The notes beneath the pieces are model-generated. The model was not told the origin of the DNA and made no database searches. It worked only from the letters and a program-made list of their open reading frames with translations. Of a stretch of 57,486 bases of DNA, positions 17,557-26,739 are shown piece after piece; position 1 is the stretch's first letter, and each line of letters opens with the position of its first letter. Source of the stretch: a bacterium. GTDB lineage: Bacteria; SZUA-79; Acidulodesulfobacterales; Acidulodesulfobacteraceae. The stretch covers positions 1-57,486 of the forward strand of contig JAKAQA010000002.1 of assembly GCA_021811805.1 (NCBI GenBank). Reading direction: 5' to 3'. Made by a program: the position numbers and the translations under genes.

Positions 17557-18405
17557 ATGAAAAGACAAAAAAACGAAAATTCTTATACAAAAATTATTTC
17601 CGTTACAAGCGGCAAGGGCGGGGTCGGCAAGACAAATATAGTCTGCAATCTTGCGTATTGTTTTGCTTCTATGGGAAAAAGGGTAATAATAATGGATGCC
17701 GACCTTAGTCTCGGAAACGTTTCGGTGGTAATGGGAATGATTCCTAAATACAATATATCGCAGGTTATTTACGGGGATAAACATCTGAGGGATATTATAA
17801 TGACCGATTCCAACGGCATAATGGTTCTTCCGGCTTCTTCCGGCATATCCGAACTGTCGAACCTTTCCGAACCGCAAAAGCTCACGCTGATGTCGAGGTT
17901 CGACGAATTTGCCGGAGATTTAGACGCCGGCGGAAGCCCGATAGACGTGCTTCTTATAGATACCGGAGCGGGTATATCGTCCAACGTTCTGTATTTCAAT
18001 CTTGCCGCCAGCGAAATATACGTGGTAGTTACTCCGGAACCTACTTCCATTACCGACGCTTACGCCCTCATAAAAGTTTTAAGCACCAAATACAGCGAAA
18101 AATATTTTTCTATAATAGTCAATAACGTCAGAAGCGAAAGGGAAGCAAAAGAGGTATATAAGCATTTGAGCCTTGTTTCCGATAAGTTCCTTAAAGTCAA
18201 TTTAAATTACCTCGGCCACATTTTAAGCGACGACAGTATTTCCCGTTCAGTTATAATGCAGAGGCCGGCGTCAAGCATTTTTCCAGATTCAAAGGCTTCC
18301 GTATGCTTTAAAAAATTAGCTTACAATATACTTTCGCAGAAAGACAATAAAACGTCCAACGGCAATATTCAGTTTTTTCTTAACAGGCTTCTCATGTCAT
18401 TCTAA
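17557..18405 (+). CDS. flhG: MinD-like flagellar number regulator FlhG/FleN
   Basis: 282 aa. Deviant Walker A SGKGGVGKTNIVCNLAYCFASMGKRVIIMDADLSLGNVSVVMG, the DTGAGIS switch motif, and PEPTSITDAYALIKVLS typical of FlhG/FleN/YlxH proteins. It counts flagella and antagonises FlhF; in several bacteria it also restrains the master flagellar activator. Directly between flhF and fliA, the standard order. A C-terminal stretch (QFFLNRLLMSF) may be the amphipathic membrane-binding helix. Confidence 0.93.
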   Translation: MKRQKNENSYTKIISVTSGKGGVGKTNIVCNLAYCFASMGKRVIIMDADLSLGNVSVVMGMIPKYNISQVIYGDKHLRDIIMTDSNGIMVLPASSGISELSNLSEPQKLTLMSRFDEFAGDLDAGGSPIDVLLIDTGAGISSNVLYFNLAASEIYVVVTPEPTSITDAYALIKVLSTKYSEKYFSIIVNNVRSEREAKEVYKHLSLVSDKFLKVNLNYLGHILSDDSISRSVIMQRPASSIFPDSKASVCFKKLAYNILSQKDNKTSNGNIQFFLNRLLMSF

Positions 18406-18415
18406 ATTATATAAT

Positions 18416-19126
18416 ATGCAAAAATTAGACGATAAATCGAAAAAATTAATAGAAGAAAACTTCAGCCTCGTGAATAAGGTCGCTAATTTTATGTCGGTAA
18501 AATTTAACGGCGTAATAAATAAGGACGACATTATAGAGTTCGGAATATTCGGGCTTATAGATGCGGCTATAAAGTTCGACCCTTCAAAAAACGAAAATTT
18601 TAAATTTTATGCGATAACGCGCATAAAAGGAACTATACTCGACAACGTGCGGAAACTCGATTATATGCCCAGAAACGTCAGGGAATTATCCGGAAGAATA
18701 GAAAAAGTTTATTCAAAATTAGAGCAGAAACTGGGCAGAATGCCTTCCGACGAAGAAGTTGCAGGCGAACTGGCTATAGGAATAGACGAACTTAACGAAA
18801 TGTTTTATAAGATAAGGGGAGCCTCGTTTTTAAACGATAAAGATTTCATATCTTTAGACAAAACCAGGCCGGAATCTTTGGACGCTATAGAAAGCAAGGA
18901 AGTTTCGATAATAGACGGTCTTTTAATGGACGAGAAAAAAAATATATTAAAGAAATATATAGATATGCTCGAAGATATTGAAAAGAATGTTCTGATGATG
19001 TATTATTATGATGAACTGACTTTGAAGGATATCGGAAATATATTAAATTTGACCGAATCGAGGATCTGCCAGATTCATTCTAAATCAATTATAAAATTGA
19101 GGGCTAAATTAAAATTTTATGAGTAA
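18416..19126 (+). CDS. fliA: Flagellar sigma factor FliA (sigma-28)
   Basis: 236 aa, normal length. Region 2 (LIEENFSLVNKVANFMSVKFNGVINKDDIIEFGIFGLIDAAIKFDPSKNENFKFYAITRIKGTILDNVRKLDYMPRNVR), region 3 (EQKLGRMPSDEEVAGELAIGIDELNEM) and region 4 (LEDIEKNVLMMYYYDELTLKDIGNILNLTESRICQIHSKSIIKLRAKL) are all present. It transcribes late flagellar and chemotaxis genes and is held by FlgM (35412) until the hook is complete. The last 8 bases overlap the HEAT-like gene. Confidence 0.96.
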   Translation: MQKLDDKSKKLIEENFSLVNKVANFMSVKFNGVINKDDIIEFGIFGLIDAAIKFDPSKNENFKFYAITRIKGTILDNVRKLDYMPRNVRELSGRIEKVYSKLEQKLGRMPSDEEVAGELAIGIDELNEMFYKIRGASFLNDKDFISLDKTRPESLDAIESKEVSIIDGLLMDEKKNILKKYIDMLEDIEKNVLMMYYYDELTLKDIGNILNLTESRICQIHSKSIIKLRAKLKFYE

Positions 19127-21089
19127 AGAAGAAATAGAAAAAATTGCGGGATACGGAACTGCCGAGGATAGAAAAAAGTTAATAGAAATGTTGGATTCCG
19201 ACAATCCGGCCGCCGTCGAATCCGCCCAAAACGCCTTAGTAAATAACGTCCACGGGAAAAAAGAACTGGTTAAAATGCTCATGGATTCCACCGTTTCCCC
19301 CACCCTCAGCATTAAACTCCGTTCCAACTCTTTCGATGCTTTGAAACGTCTGACTATGCGGAACGGCAATTTTTTAGTTGATTACGCCGGCAAAAACAAC
19401 GGAAAGTACGACAGGATAATTGCCGAGTTGATGAGATACGGAAAATTTACTCCGCCGGATTATCCCGAAAAAGCTTTAAAAATTCTCGCAAAAAGCAAAG
19501 ACGAAATTACTATGGCTAATGCTATAGAATCCGCAGGGATATTAAAAATAGACCTGGGGAACATTTTATTCAAGGCGCTAAAAGGAGATTTTTTCGTTTT
19601 GTCCGCAGCCGTTTTTTCCATAGGGGAATTAAAGCTAAAAAAAGCTTTCCCGAAACTGAAAGAATTATTATTAAATACGGACGACAGAGTAGTTAAAAAT
19701 ATAATTACGGAATCTCTTTCTAAAATCGGCGGAGACGAGATAACGGACTTTTTACTGGAACTTTTAAATAAAAACGCAAAATATAAACTAGACAAAATTT
19801 ATATATTGAAAAGCCTTTATAAATGCCTTGTAATAGACTGCGATAAGAGCGGAAGGAATACAAGCAGAGAAAGAATGCATCTTAAATTGTCCAGAATGAA
19901 TTTAAAAATCAGTATATTCTCTTTGAACGATTATGAAGAAAAAGACGCGGTAGAAGCCATTTTATGTTATTTTTCCATGTTAAGTCATAAAAAATCGAGA
20001 AAAATATTCAAATTTATTTTTGAATATTACCAAAAAAACGGAAATTTAGACGAAACGGAATACGGCTATATAAAAGAAATAATAAAAAAAACAGCAAGGC
20101 CTAAATTTATATTAGAATTTATAAAATCGTTAAAGCAGTCCGACGATTTAAATAAAACGGCTCTCCTTATAGACGTTTTATCCGATATTTCCCATAAGGA
20201 TATAATTAACCTTTTGGATTTTTATAGGGACAAAAATTTTTTTGTAGAAATAAAACTTTCGCTTTTAAAATATGGGAAAAAATTGTCCGGCAGTTCTTAC
20301 GAACGCCAATTAATAGACGTTGTTACCGATGCCTATATAAGAGACGGCAACGGCGACGTCCGAAAATCCGCCTCGGTTTTGCTCGGTTCTTTTAAAAATG
20401 CCATTTTCTGCGAAGAAAAAATTTTCAACAGTCTTCTTAAGGAAAATTATCCCGACGTTATCGATGCCTATATAGAGACTATAACTAATCTTTTAAGCCT
20501 GAATAAAAGTAAAAAATATATGCATTCTTTTATAGACAATCTTTCTTTGAAAAACGATAAAATCGTAGAATATTCTTTAAGAATTCTCGGAGATAAAAAA
20601 ATAAAATTTACGGCAAAAGAAATTTCCGATATATACGCTAAATTAAAGTCGTTTAAATATATTAAATCCGTATTTCTTAAAAGGCTTCTCGCAAAGTCGC
20701 TTAAAAATTTCGATTTGCTCAAACATAAAGAAGAAACGGCGTTTATGCTCGAAGAAAGCGACGAAGAAATAAAATTGAATTATCTGGAGTCACTTTTATT
20801 ATCCGGAGAAAAAAATCCGGAGTTTTTTTTCGATACGCTTAACTCTGGAAATTATTCCGATATTTTCAGATACAAAATAATAGAATTAATCCAGAAAACC
20901 AGGAATAAAGGCAGTTTTGACAAACTTGTTTCCGTTCTGCGCAAGGAAAAAAGCAAAATGGTTAAAATTGCGCTGTTGAGCGCATTACATTCGTTAGATA
21001 AAAGAAAGTCGAATTCTATTCTGAAAAAATACAATTCGTCCAAAGATAAAGATATAAGAAATTTTTCTTTGGAATTAATAAAAAAATAA
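19119..21089 (+). CDS. HEAT-repeat-like scaffold protein of unknown function
   Basis: 656 aa, almost wholly helical, with repeating paired helices suggesting HEAT/ARM-type repeats, for example KKLIEMLDSDNPAAVESAQNALV, FPKLKELLLNTDDRVVKNIITESLSKIGG and YIRDGNGDVRKSASVLLGSFKN. No signal peptide, membrane segment or enzyme motif is seen, so it is probably a cytoplasmic binding protein. The start overlaps fliA by 8 bases and cheR follows 21 bases after the stop, so it belongs to the flagellar-chemotaxis operon. HEAT proteins are known near some deltaproteobacterial che clusters, but their task is not settled. The repeat call is by eye. Confidence 0.6.
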   Translation: MSKEEIEKIAGYGTAEDRKKLIEMLDSDNPAAVESAQNALVNNVHGKKELVKMLMDSTVSPTLSIKLRSNSFDALKRLTMRNGNFLVDYAGKNNGKYDRIIAELMRYGKFTPPDYPEKALKILAKSKDEITMANAIESAGILKIDLGNILFKALKGDFFVLSAAVFSIGELKLKKAFPKLKELLLNTDDRVVKNIITESLSKIGGDEITDFLLELLNKNAKYKLDKIYILKSLYKCLVIDCDKSGRNTSRERMHLKLSRMNLKISIFSLNDYEEKDAVEAILCYFSMLSHKKSRKIFKFIFEYYQKNGNLDETEYGYIKEIIKKTARPKFILEFIKSLKQSDDLNKTALLIDVLSDISHKDIINLLDFYRDKNFFVEIKLSLLKYGKKLSGSSYERQLIDVVTDAYIRDGNGDVRKSASVLLGSFKNAIFCEEKIFNSLLKENYPDVIDAYIETITNLLSLNKSKKYMHSFIDNLSLKNDKIVEYSLRILGDKKIKFTAKEISDIYAKLKSFKYIKSVFLKRLLAKSLKNFDLLKHKEETAFMLEESDEEIKLNYLESLLLSGEKNPEFFFDTLNSGNYSDIFRYKIIELIQKTRNKGSFDKLVSVLRKEKSKMVKIALLSALHSLDKRKSNSILKKYNSSKDKDIRNFSLELIKK

Positions 21090-21110
21090 ACCATCCAAAC
21101 ATATACATAC

Positions 21111-21956
21111 ATGGAATATACTGGCGCAGTTTTAACCGACGGCGTTTTTAATAAATTAAAAGAACTTATTTACGAGCTCTCCGGAATATATTTCGGAGAA
21201 CAGAAAAAATATTTATTGGAAACAAGGCTTTCAAAAAGGCTTTCCGTTTTAAACCTCTCTAATTTCGACGATTATTACAACTATCTGAAGTATTCTCCCG
21301 AAAAAACAGGAGAAGTAAAAGAACTGCTAAACAGCGTCACTACTAACGAAACAAGTTTTTTCAGAGATATGCCGCAACTCGAAGTTTTTGTAGATATTTT
21401 AAAACAGGTTGTGCAGACGGCCGGTAAAAACGCGTATAAAAAAAAAATAAGGATATGGAGCGCGGCTTGCTCTACGGGCGAAGAGCCTTATACCGTAGGT
21501 ATTTTAATAAAAGAAAATTTTCCGTCTTTCGCTCTAAATTTCGAACTCATAGGTTCGGACATAAGCACGCAGGTTCTCGATTCTGCAAATAAAGGCATTT
21601 ACGGAAGCTATACTCTTAGAAACGTATCCCCGGAAATTTTAAAAAAATATTTCGTCCAAATAGACGACGATTTATACGGCATTAAGGACGAAATTAAAAA
21701 AATGGCTTCTTTTCGCAACGTTAATCTGATAGATGCTAAAGATGTAAAGAAACTTAATGAATTCGACGTAGTTTTATGCAGAAATGTTATAATATATTTC
21801 GATGCCGAATCTAAAAAAAAGGCTATAACCAATATATACGAAAGTTTAAAAAAAGGCGGATATCTGTTTCTTGGACATTCGGAATCGCTTCATTCCATAA
21901 CGTCTTTATTTAAATTGGTCGGACTCGGCAAAACGCCGTTATACAGAAAGGAATAG
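21111..21956 (+). CDS. cheR: Chemotaxis protein methyltransferase CheR
   Basis: 281 aa. N-terminal helical domain with GIYFGEQKKYLLETRLSKRLSVLNLSNFDDYYNYL; catalytic domain with LLNSVTTNETSFFRDMPQ, the SAM-binding IWSAACSTGEEPYTVGILI, IGSDIS and LCRNVIIYFDAESKKKAITNIYESLKKGGYLFLGHSES. It adds methyl groups from S-adenosylmethionine to receptor glutamates. No receptor is encoded in the window. Part of the fliA-HEAT-cheR-cheY block. Confidence 0.96.
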   Translation: MEYTGAVLTDGVFNKLKELIYELSGIYFGEQKKYLLETRLSKRLSVLNLSNFDDYYNYLKYSPEKTGEVKELLNSVTTNETSFFRDMPQLEVFVDILKQVVQTAGKNAYKKKIRIWSAACSTGEEPYTVGILIKENFPSFALNFELIGSDISTQVLDSANKGIYGSYTLRNVSPEILKKYFVQIDDDLYGIKDEIKKMASFRNVNLIDAKDVKKLNEFDVVLCRNVIIYFDAESKKKAITNIYESLKKGGYLFLGHSESLHSITSLFKLVGLGKTPLYRKE

Positions 21957-21969
21957 GCGGAGGATAAAT

Positions 21970-22341
21970 ATGATGAAAAACTATACGGTATTAATCGTGG
22001 AAGACTCTATAGTCGTTATAAAATTTTTGGCTGTTGTTTTTAAAAATGCCGGTTTCAGGGTAAAAACCGCTTCGGACGGATTCGAGGCTTTAGAAAAAGC
22101 TATAAAAGACGATATAAATTTAATAGTGACCGATTTGAATATGCCTCAAATGGACGGCATAACGCTGTTAAAAAATCTTAAAGAAAACGAAGACACTAAG
22201 AAAATTCCGGTAATACTTATGTCTTCGAATACGCCCGACAAAAAGGAAATTTCGGGCAGTTATGCTTTTCTGCAAAAGCCGTTTAAAGAAAATGAAATAA
22301 TAGGAATTGCAAAAAAAGCCGTTAAAGATATTTACGGTTAA
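21970..22341 (+). CDS. CheY-like single-domain response regulator
   Basis: 123 aa receiver domain only. Acidic pair ED (11-12), phospho-acceptor D55 in IVTDLNMPQMDGITLLKNL, Ser in VILMSSN, and Lys in LQKPFKENE. Strong ribosome site (GGAGG) before tandem ATGs. It differs from the canonical CheY encoded next: no TAEAKK motif and a shortened alpha-4 region (SSNTPDKKEISGSYAFLQKP). It may be a phosphate sink or a second output of CheA; that is inference. Confidence 0.88.
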   Translation: MMKNYTVLIVEDSIVVIKFLAVVFKNAGFRVKTASDGFEALEKAIKDDINLIVTDLNMPQMDGITLLKNLKENEDTKKIPVILMSSNTPDKKEISGSYAFLQKPFKENEIIGIAKKAVKDIYG

Positions 22342-22409
22342 AATAATAACACGTTGATAAAAGCAAAATTTTTTATTATAATTTTAAATATTTTAGAAGG
22401 ATACCTAAT

Positions 22410-22793
22410 ATGGCATTCGACCTTTCTATGAAAATTCTCGTGGTGGACGATTTTTCCACTATGAGAAGAATTATTAAAAATATTTTAAAGCAGATAGGCT
22501 TTACGAGTATAGACGAAGCGGAAAACGGCGAAATAGCCCTGTCTAAAATCGGCGACGGAAATTACGATTTCGTCATTTCGGATTGGAATATGCCCGAAAT
22601 GACCGGCATAGAGCTTTTAAAAAGGGTAAGGGCAAACGAAGCTACCAAAGACCTGCCTTTTTTAATGGTTACGGCGGAAGCGAAAAAGGAAAACGTCGTA
22701 GAAGCGGTTAAAGCGGGAGTAAATAACTATATAGTCAAACCTTTTACGGCGGAAGTCCTTCGGGAAAAGATTTCAAAAATTTTTCCCGATTAA
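22410..22793 (+). CDS. cheY: Chemotaxis response regulator CheY
   Basis: 127 aa and strikingly close to enteric Che[24 protein letters not shown], phospho-acceptor D58 in [51 protein letters not shown]. Phosphorylated CheY binds the FliM N terminus (8526) and changes motor rotation. Own ribosome site (AGAAGGA). Immediately upstream of cheA. No CheZ, CheC or CheX phosphatase gene is seen nearby. Confidence 0.97.
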   Translation: MAFDLSMKILVVDDFSTMRRIIKNILKQIGFTSIDEAENGEIALSKIGDGNYDFVISDWNMPEMTGIELLKRVRANEATKDLPFLMVTAEAKKENVVEAVKAGVNNYIVKPFTAEVLREKISKIFPD

Positions 22794-22820
22794 ACGATAA
22801 CACTTTAAGGATGATATTAA

Positions 22821-24950
22821 ATGATAGACGATTCGATGCAGGAAATTGTCAACGATTTTATTCAGGAAGCCCTTGAACTTCTTGAGAGCCTTAACGAAAA
22901 TTTTATAGAGCTCGAAAAACAGCCCGACAACAAAGAAATTTTAAACACGATATTCAGGGCGGCTCATACGGTCAAAGGCTCAGCCGGATTCTTAGGCTTT
23001 CAGAACATAGTGGAACTTGCTCACAGCGCCGAAAATATTCTTAATAAGCTGAGGCAGGGAGAAATCAGCCTTACGTCCGAAATGACCGACGAACTGCTTA
23101 AGACCATGGATATTCTTAAGTCTATGATAATAAAGGTATCGGAAACCGGTTCGGAAGGCGAGCCTCCGGAAGGCAATGCGGAACTCGTCTCGAAATTAAA
23201 CGCTTTGTCCAAAGGCTCCGGCCCGGCGGCCGCAAAACCGGCTTCATCCTCAATTTCCGGCGCAGTTTGTCCGGAAGTAAAAAAAGAAACCGGTGCCGTT
23301 TCGGAAACCGAAGCATCCGCTACGGCTTCCGCGGAAAATTCTTCCGCCCCGGCGCAGAATAACGATTCTTCAAAGGCTTCGCCTGCCGCAGGCGGTACTA
23401 CTTCAGGTTCAGGCAAAAAAAAGGCGAGAAGTTTAGGCGATATACTTCTTGAAGACAACCTTATTTCTAAAGAAGAATTAGAAGAGATTTATAAAGAAAA
23501 AGAAGAGGAAGAACGTAAAGAGGGAAAGGAAAAAGCCGGAGAGGAGCATTTCGGCGTTAAAACTTTACCAGAAGTGGAGATTCCGGAAATCTCCGCCGAA
23601 GAAATTACACATCCTTCGGCATCGGAAGCGCCGCCGTTTTTTTCCGCGCCTTCCGACGAGCCCTTACAGCCCGCGTCCGTCCAGCAGCCGCCTGTCGGCA
23701 AGAAACCGGCTTCCGCCGCGGTTCAGGCTCCGCCGTCGGAGCTCAAAGAAACGACTATCAGGGTGGACATAGAAAGGCTCGATAACGTTATGAATCTTGT
23801 CGGCGAATTAGTTCTTGCAAGGAACAGGCTGTTTAATATTTCGTCTAAATTGGAAATAAAATACGCCGATGACGACCTTTCGTCCGCTCTGGCTCAGGTG
23901 GTTGCCGGACTCAATCTCGTAACGACGGACCTTCAGCTTGCGGTTATGAAAACAAGGATGCAGCCCGTTAAAAAGGTGTTCAGCAAATTTCCGAGAATGG
24001 TAAGGGACCTTTCGCGCGAATTGGGCAAAGATATTGAACTGCTTATATCAGGCGAAGAAACCGAATTAGACAAATCCGTCATAGAAGAAATAGGCGACCC
24101 GTTAGTTCATTTAATCAGAAACAGCGTGGACCACGGCATAGAGGACAAAGAAGCAAGAAAAGCCGCCGGAAAACCGGAAAGAGGCACGATAAAACTGAGC
24201 GCGGAGCATGAAGGAAATTATATTATAATATCTGTTATAGACGACGGCAAAGGCATGGACCCTGCCGTAATTAAAAGAAAAGCCGTCGAAAAAGGCGTAA
24301 TGGACGAAAAATCGGCGGCGAGCCTTTCCGATAAAGATGCGTTAAATCTTATTTTTGCGCCGGGTTTCAGCACTAAAGACAAGGCTACGGAAATTTCGGG
24401 CAGAGGCGTAGGAATGGACGTCGTAAAAACGAATATTCAGAAGCTTAACGGAATTATCGAAATTAATTCCGAGCCGGGGCAGGGTTCGGGCATTATATTA
24501 AAGCTTCCCCTGACCGTCGCGATAATCCAGACTCTTATCGTAGGAATAGCCGACGAAGTTTTCGCCATACCTCTTAATTCCGTCGTAGAAACGCTCAGAA
24601 TAAAAGAATCTACTATTCAGACCATAGACAAGCACGAAGTGATAAATTTAAGGAAATCGGTCCTGTCTCTTCTAAGGCTCGGAGACGAATTCGGCGTCGC
24701 CGGAAGCGGAAACAAAGAAGCCGCCCGCTCGGCAGATAGAGAGATTTACGTCGTAGTCGTCGCCCTTGCGGAAAAAAAGGTAGGAATAGTCGTAGATAAT
24801 CTTTTCGGACAGGAAGAGGTGGTTATTAAATCTCTCGGAGATTACCGGCTTGGATATAAAGGCATCTCCGGCGCTACGATAACCGGCGACGGAAAAGTGG
24901 TTTTAATAATAGACGTAGCTTCCATGATAGACGCGGTTAAAGTCGGATGA
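22821..24950 (+). CDS. cheA: Chemotaxis histidine kinase CheA
   Basis: 709 aa. HPt domain 1-110 with phospho-site H49 (AAHTVKGSAGFLGF). A Pro/Ala/Glu-rich linker (about 125-310) replaces a recognisable P2 domain and contains the short motif LGDILLEDNLISKEELEEIY at about 205. P3 dimer helices, then the kinase domain with N-box HLIRNSVDHGIE, G1 DDGKGMD and FAPGFSTKDKATEISGRGVGMDVVKTN. CheW-like P5 domain at the C terminus (VGIADEVFAIPLNSVVETLRIKE... ). It phosphorylates CheY and CheB. Confidence 0.96.
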   Translation: MIDDSMQEIVNDFIQEALELLESLNENFIELEKQPDNKEILNTIFRAAHTVKGSAGFLGFQNIVELAHSAENILNKLRQGEISLTSEMTDELLKTMDILKSMIIKVSETGSEGEPPEGNAELVSKLNALSKGSGPAAAKPASSSISGAVCPEVKKETGAVSETEASATASAENSSAPAQNNDSSKASPAAGGTTSGSGKKKARSLGDILLEDNLISKEELEEIYKEKEEEERKEGKEKAGEEHFGVKTLPEVEIPEISAEEITHPSASEAPPFFSAPSDEPLQPASVQQPPVGKKPASAAVQAPPSELKETTIRVDIERLDNVMNLVGELVLARNRLFNISSKLEIKYADDDLSSALAQVVAGLNLVTTDLQLAVMKTRMQPVKKVFSKFPRMVRDLSRELGKDIELLISGEETELDKSVIEEIGDPLVHLIRNSVDHGIEDKEARKAAGKPERGTIKLSAEHEGNYIIISVIDDGKGMDPAVIKRKAVEKGVMDEKSAASLSDKDALNLIFAPGFSTKDKATEISGRGVGMDVVKTNIQKLNGIIEINSEPGQGSGIILKLPLTVAIIQTLIVGIADEVFAIPLNSVVETLRIKESTIQTIDKHEVINLRKSVLSLLRLGDEFGVAGSGNKEAARSADREIYVVVVALAEKKVGIVVDNLFGQEEVVIKSLGDYRLGYKGISGATITGDGKVVLIIDVASMIDAVKVG

Positions 24951-25076
24951 TTATTATAAATACTTTTAAAGTCTGCTTAACATTGAAATTTTTTAAATAG
25001 TTTCTAAATCGGAATTTGGAATAATATATAATATTACTATATATAGCGTTATAACGAAAAAGGAGATTAAAATTTT

Positions 25077-26147
25077 ATGTCAGAACCTATCAGGCTTTTA
25101 ATTGTAGATGATTCGTCTTTTATGAGGAGAGCGATAAGTTCTCTCGTAGAAGGAGAAAACGATATTAAAGTAGTCGGGACGGCGAAAGACGGACAGGATG
25201 CTATCCGCCAGATTCAAGACCTGAAGCCCGATATAGCGACGATGGACATCGAGATGCCGGTTATGAACGGGCTTACCGCCCTTAAAATCATTATGGAAAA
25301 ATTTCCTCTTCCGGTGATAATGCTGAGTTCCCTTACCGAGGAGGGAGCTAAAGAAACCTTAGACGCTCTCGATTTAGGAGCGGCGGACTATATTCCTAAA
25401 AATCTTTCCAACGTATCTCTTAACATCTTGAAAATAAAAGACGATTTGATTTCAAAAATCAGGGCTATTACCGCAAAAAAATATTTTTTCAAACCGCGTT
25501 CAAACGAGCAAACGACGGGAGTTTTTAAAACAATGCCGTTTAAAGAAAGCGAAACGGCAGTTAAAAATAATAAAATAGATATAGTCGCTATAGGTTCTTC
25601 CACGGGCGGACCGAAGGCTCTTCAGGACGTTATACCTAAACTTCCGCAGAATTTCCCTGTTCCTATCATATTAGTTCAGCATATGCCTAAGGCGTTTACG
25701 GGCTCTTTTGCCGAAAGATTGTCCTCTATATCTCACATTAAGGTCATAGAAGCCGGGGGGGGAGAAATAATTAAACCGGGGACGGCTTATTTATCGCCTG
25801 GGGACAAGCATCTCAGCATCGTAAAGGAAACAAAGGAAGGTTTCGTAATTTCTCTTTCGACGGAACCCGAAGACCTCATAAACAGGCCGTCCGTTTCGGT
25901 TATGATGGAATCGGTCGCAAAAGGATATCCGGGGAAAGCTCTTGGAGTCATATTGACCGGCATGGGTTCGGACGGCCTTATGGGAATGAAAAAAATCAAG
26001 GAAACGGGAGGAAAAACAATCGCTCAGGACGAAGCTACATGCGTCGTTTACGGTATGCCCAAGGCGGTGGTAGATGCCGGCGTGGCGGACATGGTTCTGC
26101 CTATATATAAAATCGGCGACGAGATAATAAGGGAAATCGTATGCTGA
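25077..26147 (+). CDS. cheB: Chemotaxis protein-glutamate methylesterase CheB
   Basis: 356 aa. Receiver domain with D57 (IATMDIEMPVMNGL), then the methylesterase domain from about 168 with the catalytic Ser in IGSSTGGPKAL, His in LVQHMPKAFTGSFAERL and Asp in LTGMGSDGLMGM. It removes methyl groups from receptors and deamidates glutamines, balancing CheR. A 126-base gap precedes it and a clear GGAG ribosome site is present, so it may have its own promoter. Confidence 0.97.
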   Translation: MSEPIRLLIVDDSSFMRRAISSLVEGENDIKVVGTAKDGQDAIRQIQDLKPDIATMDIEMPVMNGLTALKIIMEKFPLPVIMLSSLTEEGAKETLDALDLGAADYIPKNLSNVSLNILKIKDDLISKIRAITAKKYFFKPRSNEQTTGVFKTMPFKESETAVKNNKIDIVAIGSSTGGPKALQDVIPKLPQNFPVPIILVQHMPKAFTGSFAERLSSISHIKVIEAGGGEIIKPGTAYLSPGDKHLSIVKETKEGFVISLSTEPEDLINRPSVSVMMESVAKGYPGKALGVILTGMGSDGLMGMKKIKETGGKTIAQDEATCVVYGMPKAVVDAGVADMVLPIYKIGDEIIREIVC

Positions 26148-26192
26148 TTTACTCTAATTTTTTATAAAAATATAACCTCTGGAGGAAAACCT

Positions 26193-26717
26193 ATGGAAGT
26201 TAATAAAGAAACCGAAAATAGAAAAAGCGGAGCGGCGGGCGCCGAAGCAGGTTCCAAAATCGACGAAATAGTCCAGCTCGTAACCTTTAAACTCGGCAAC
26301 GAGGAGTTCGCCTTAGATATTTTAAAGGTGCAGGAGATAAACAGGGTAGTCGAAATAACGAAAGTTCCGAAAGCTCCCGATTTCGTCGAAGGAGTCATTA
26401 ACTTAAGAGGCAGGGTTATTCCTATAGTAGATATAAGAAAGAAATTTCATCTGAACATAAAAGAATCGACTAAAGAAACAAGAATTATAGTAGTAAATAT
26501 TATGAGTAAGACTATCGGCCTTATAGTGGACAGCGTCTCCGAAGTGTTGAGGATTAATTCTTCGACCATTCAGCCTCCGCCCCCGTTAATAGCCGGCTTA
26601 GATTCCGACTACATAAAAGGGATCGGCAAATTGGACGAAAGGCTTATAATACTCTTGGATATAGAAAAGATATTTACCACCGGCGAGCATAAACTTATAG
26701 AAGGTCTGATAAAGTGA
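26193..26717 (+). CDS. cheW: Chemotaxis coupling protein CheW
   Basis: 174 aa, single CheW domain: VTFKLGNEEFALDILKVQEINRVVEITKVPKAPDFVEGVINLRGRVIPIVDIRKKFHL, then ETRIIVVNIMSKTIGLIVDSVSEVLRINSSTIQPPPPL. A short polar leader of about 28 residues comes first. It bridges receptors and CheA in the array. GGAGG before the ATG. Followed after 22 bases by the ParC-like gene. Confidence 0.96.
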   Translation: MEVNKETENRKSGAAGAEAGSKIDEIVQLVTFKLGNEEFALDILKVQEINRVVEITKVPKAPDFVEGVINLRGRVIPIVDIRKKFHLNIKESTKETRIIVVNIMSKTIGLIVDSVSEVLRINSSTIQPPPPLIAGLDSDYIKGIGKLDERLIILLDIEKIFTTGEHKLIEGLIK

Positions 26718-26739
26718 TTTATGTGCTTTTATAGCCATT

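Noticed and set aside
23021-23458. 145-residue minus-strand ORF
   Set aside because: Antisense to the low-complexity linker of cheA.
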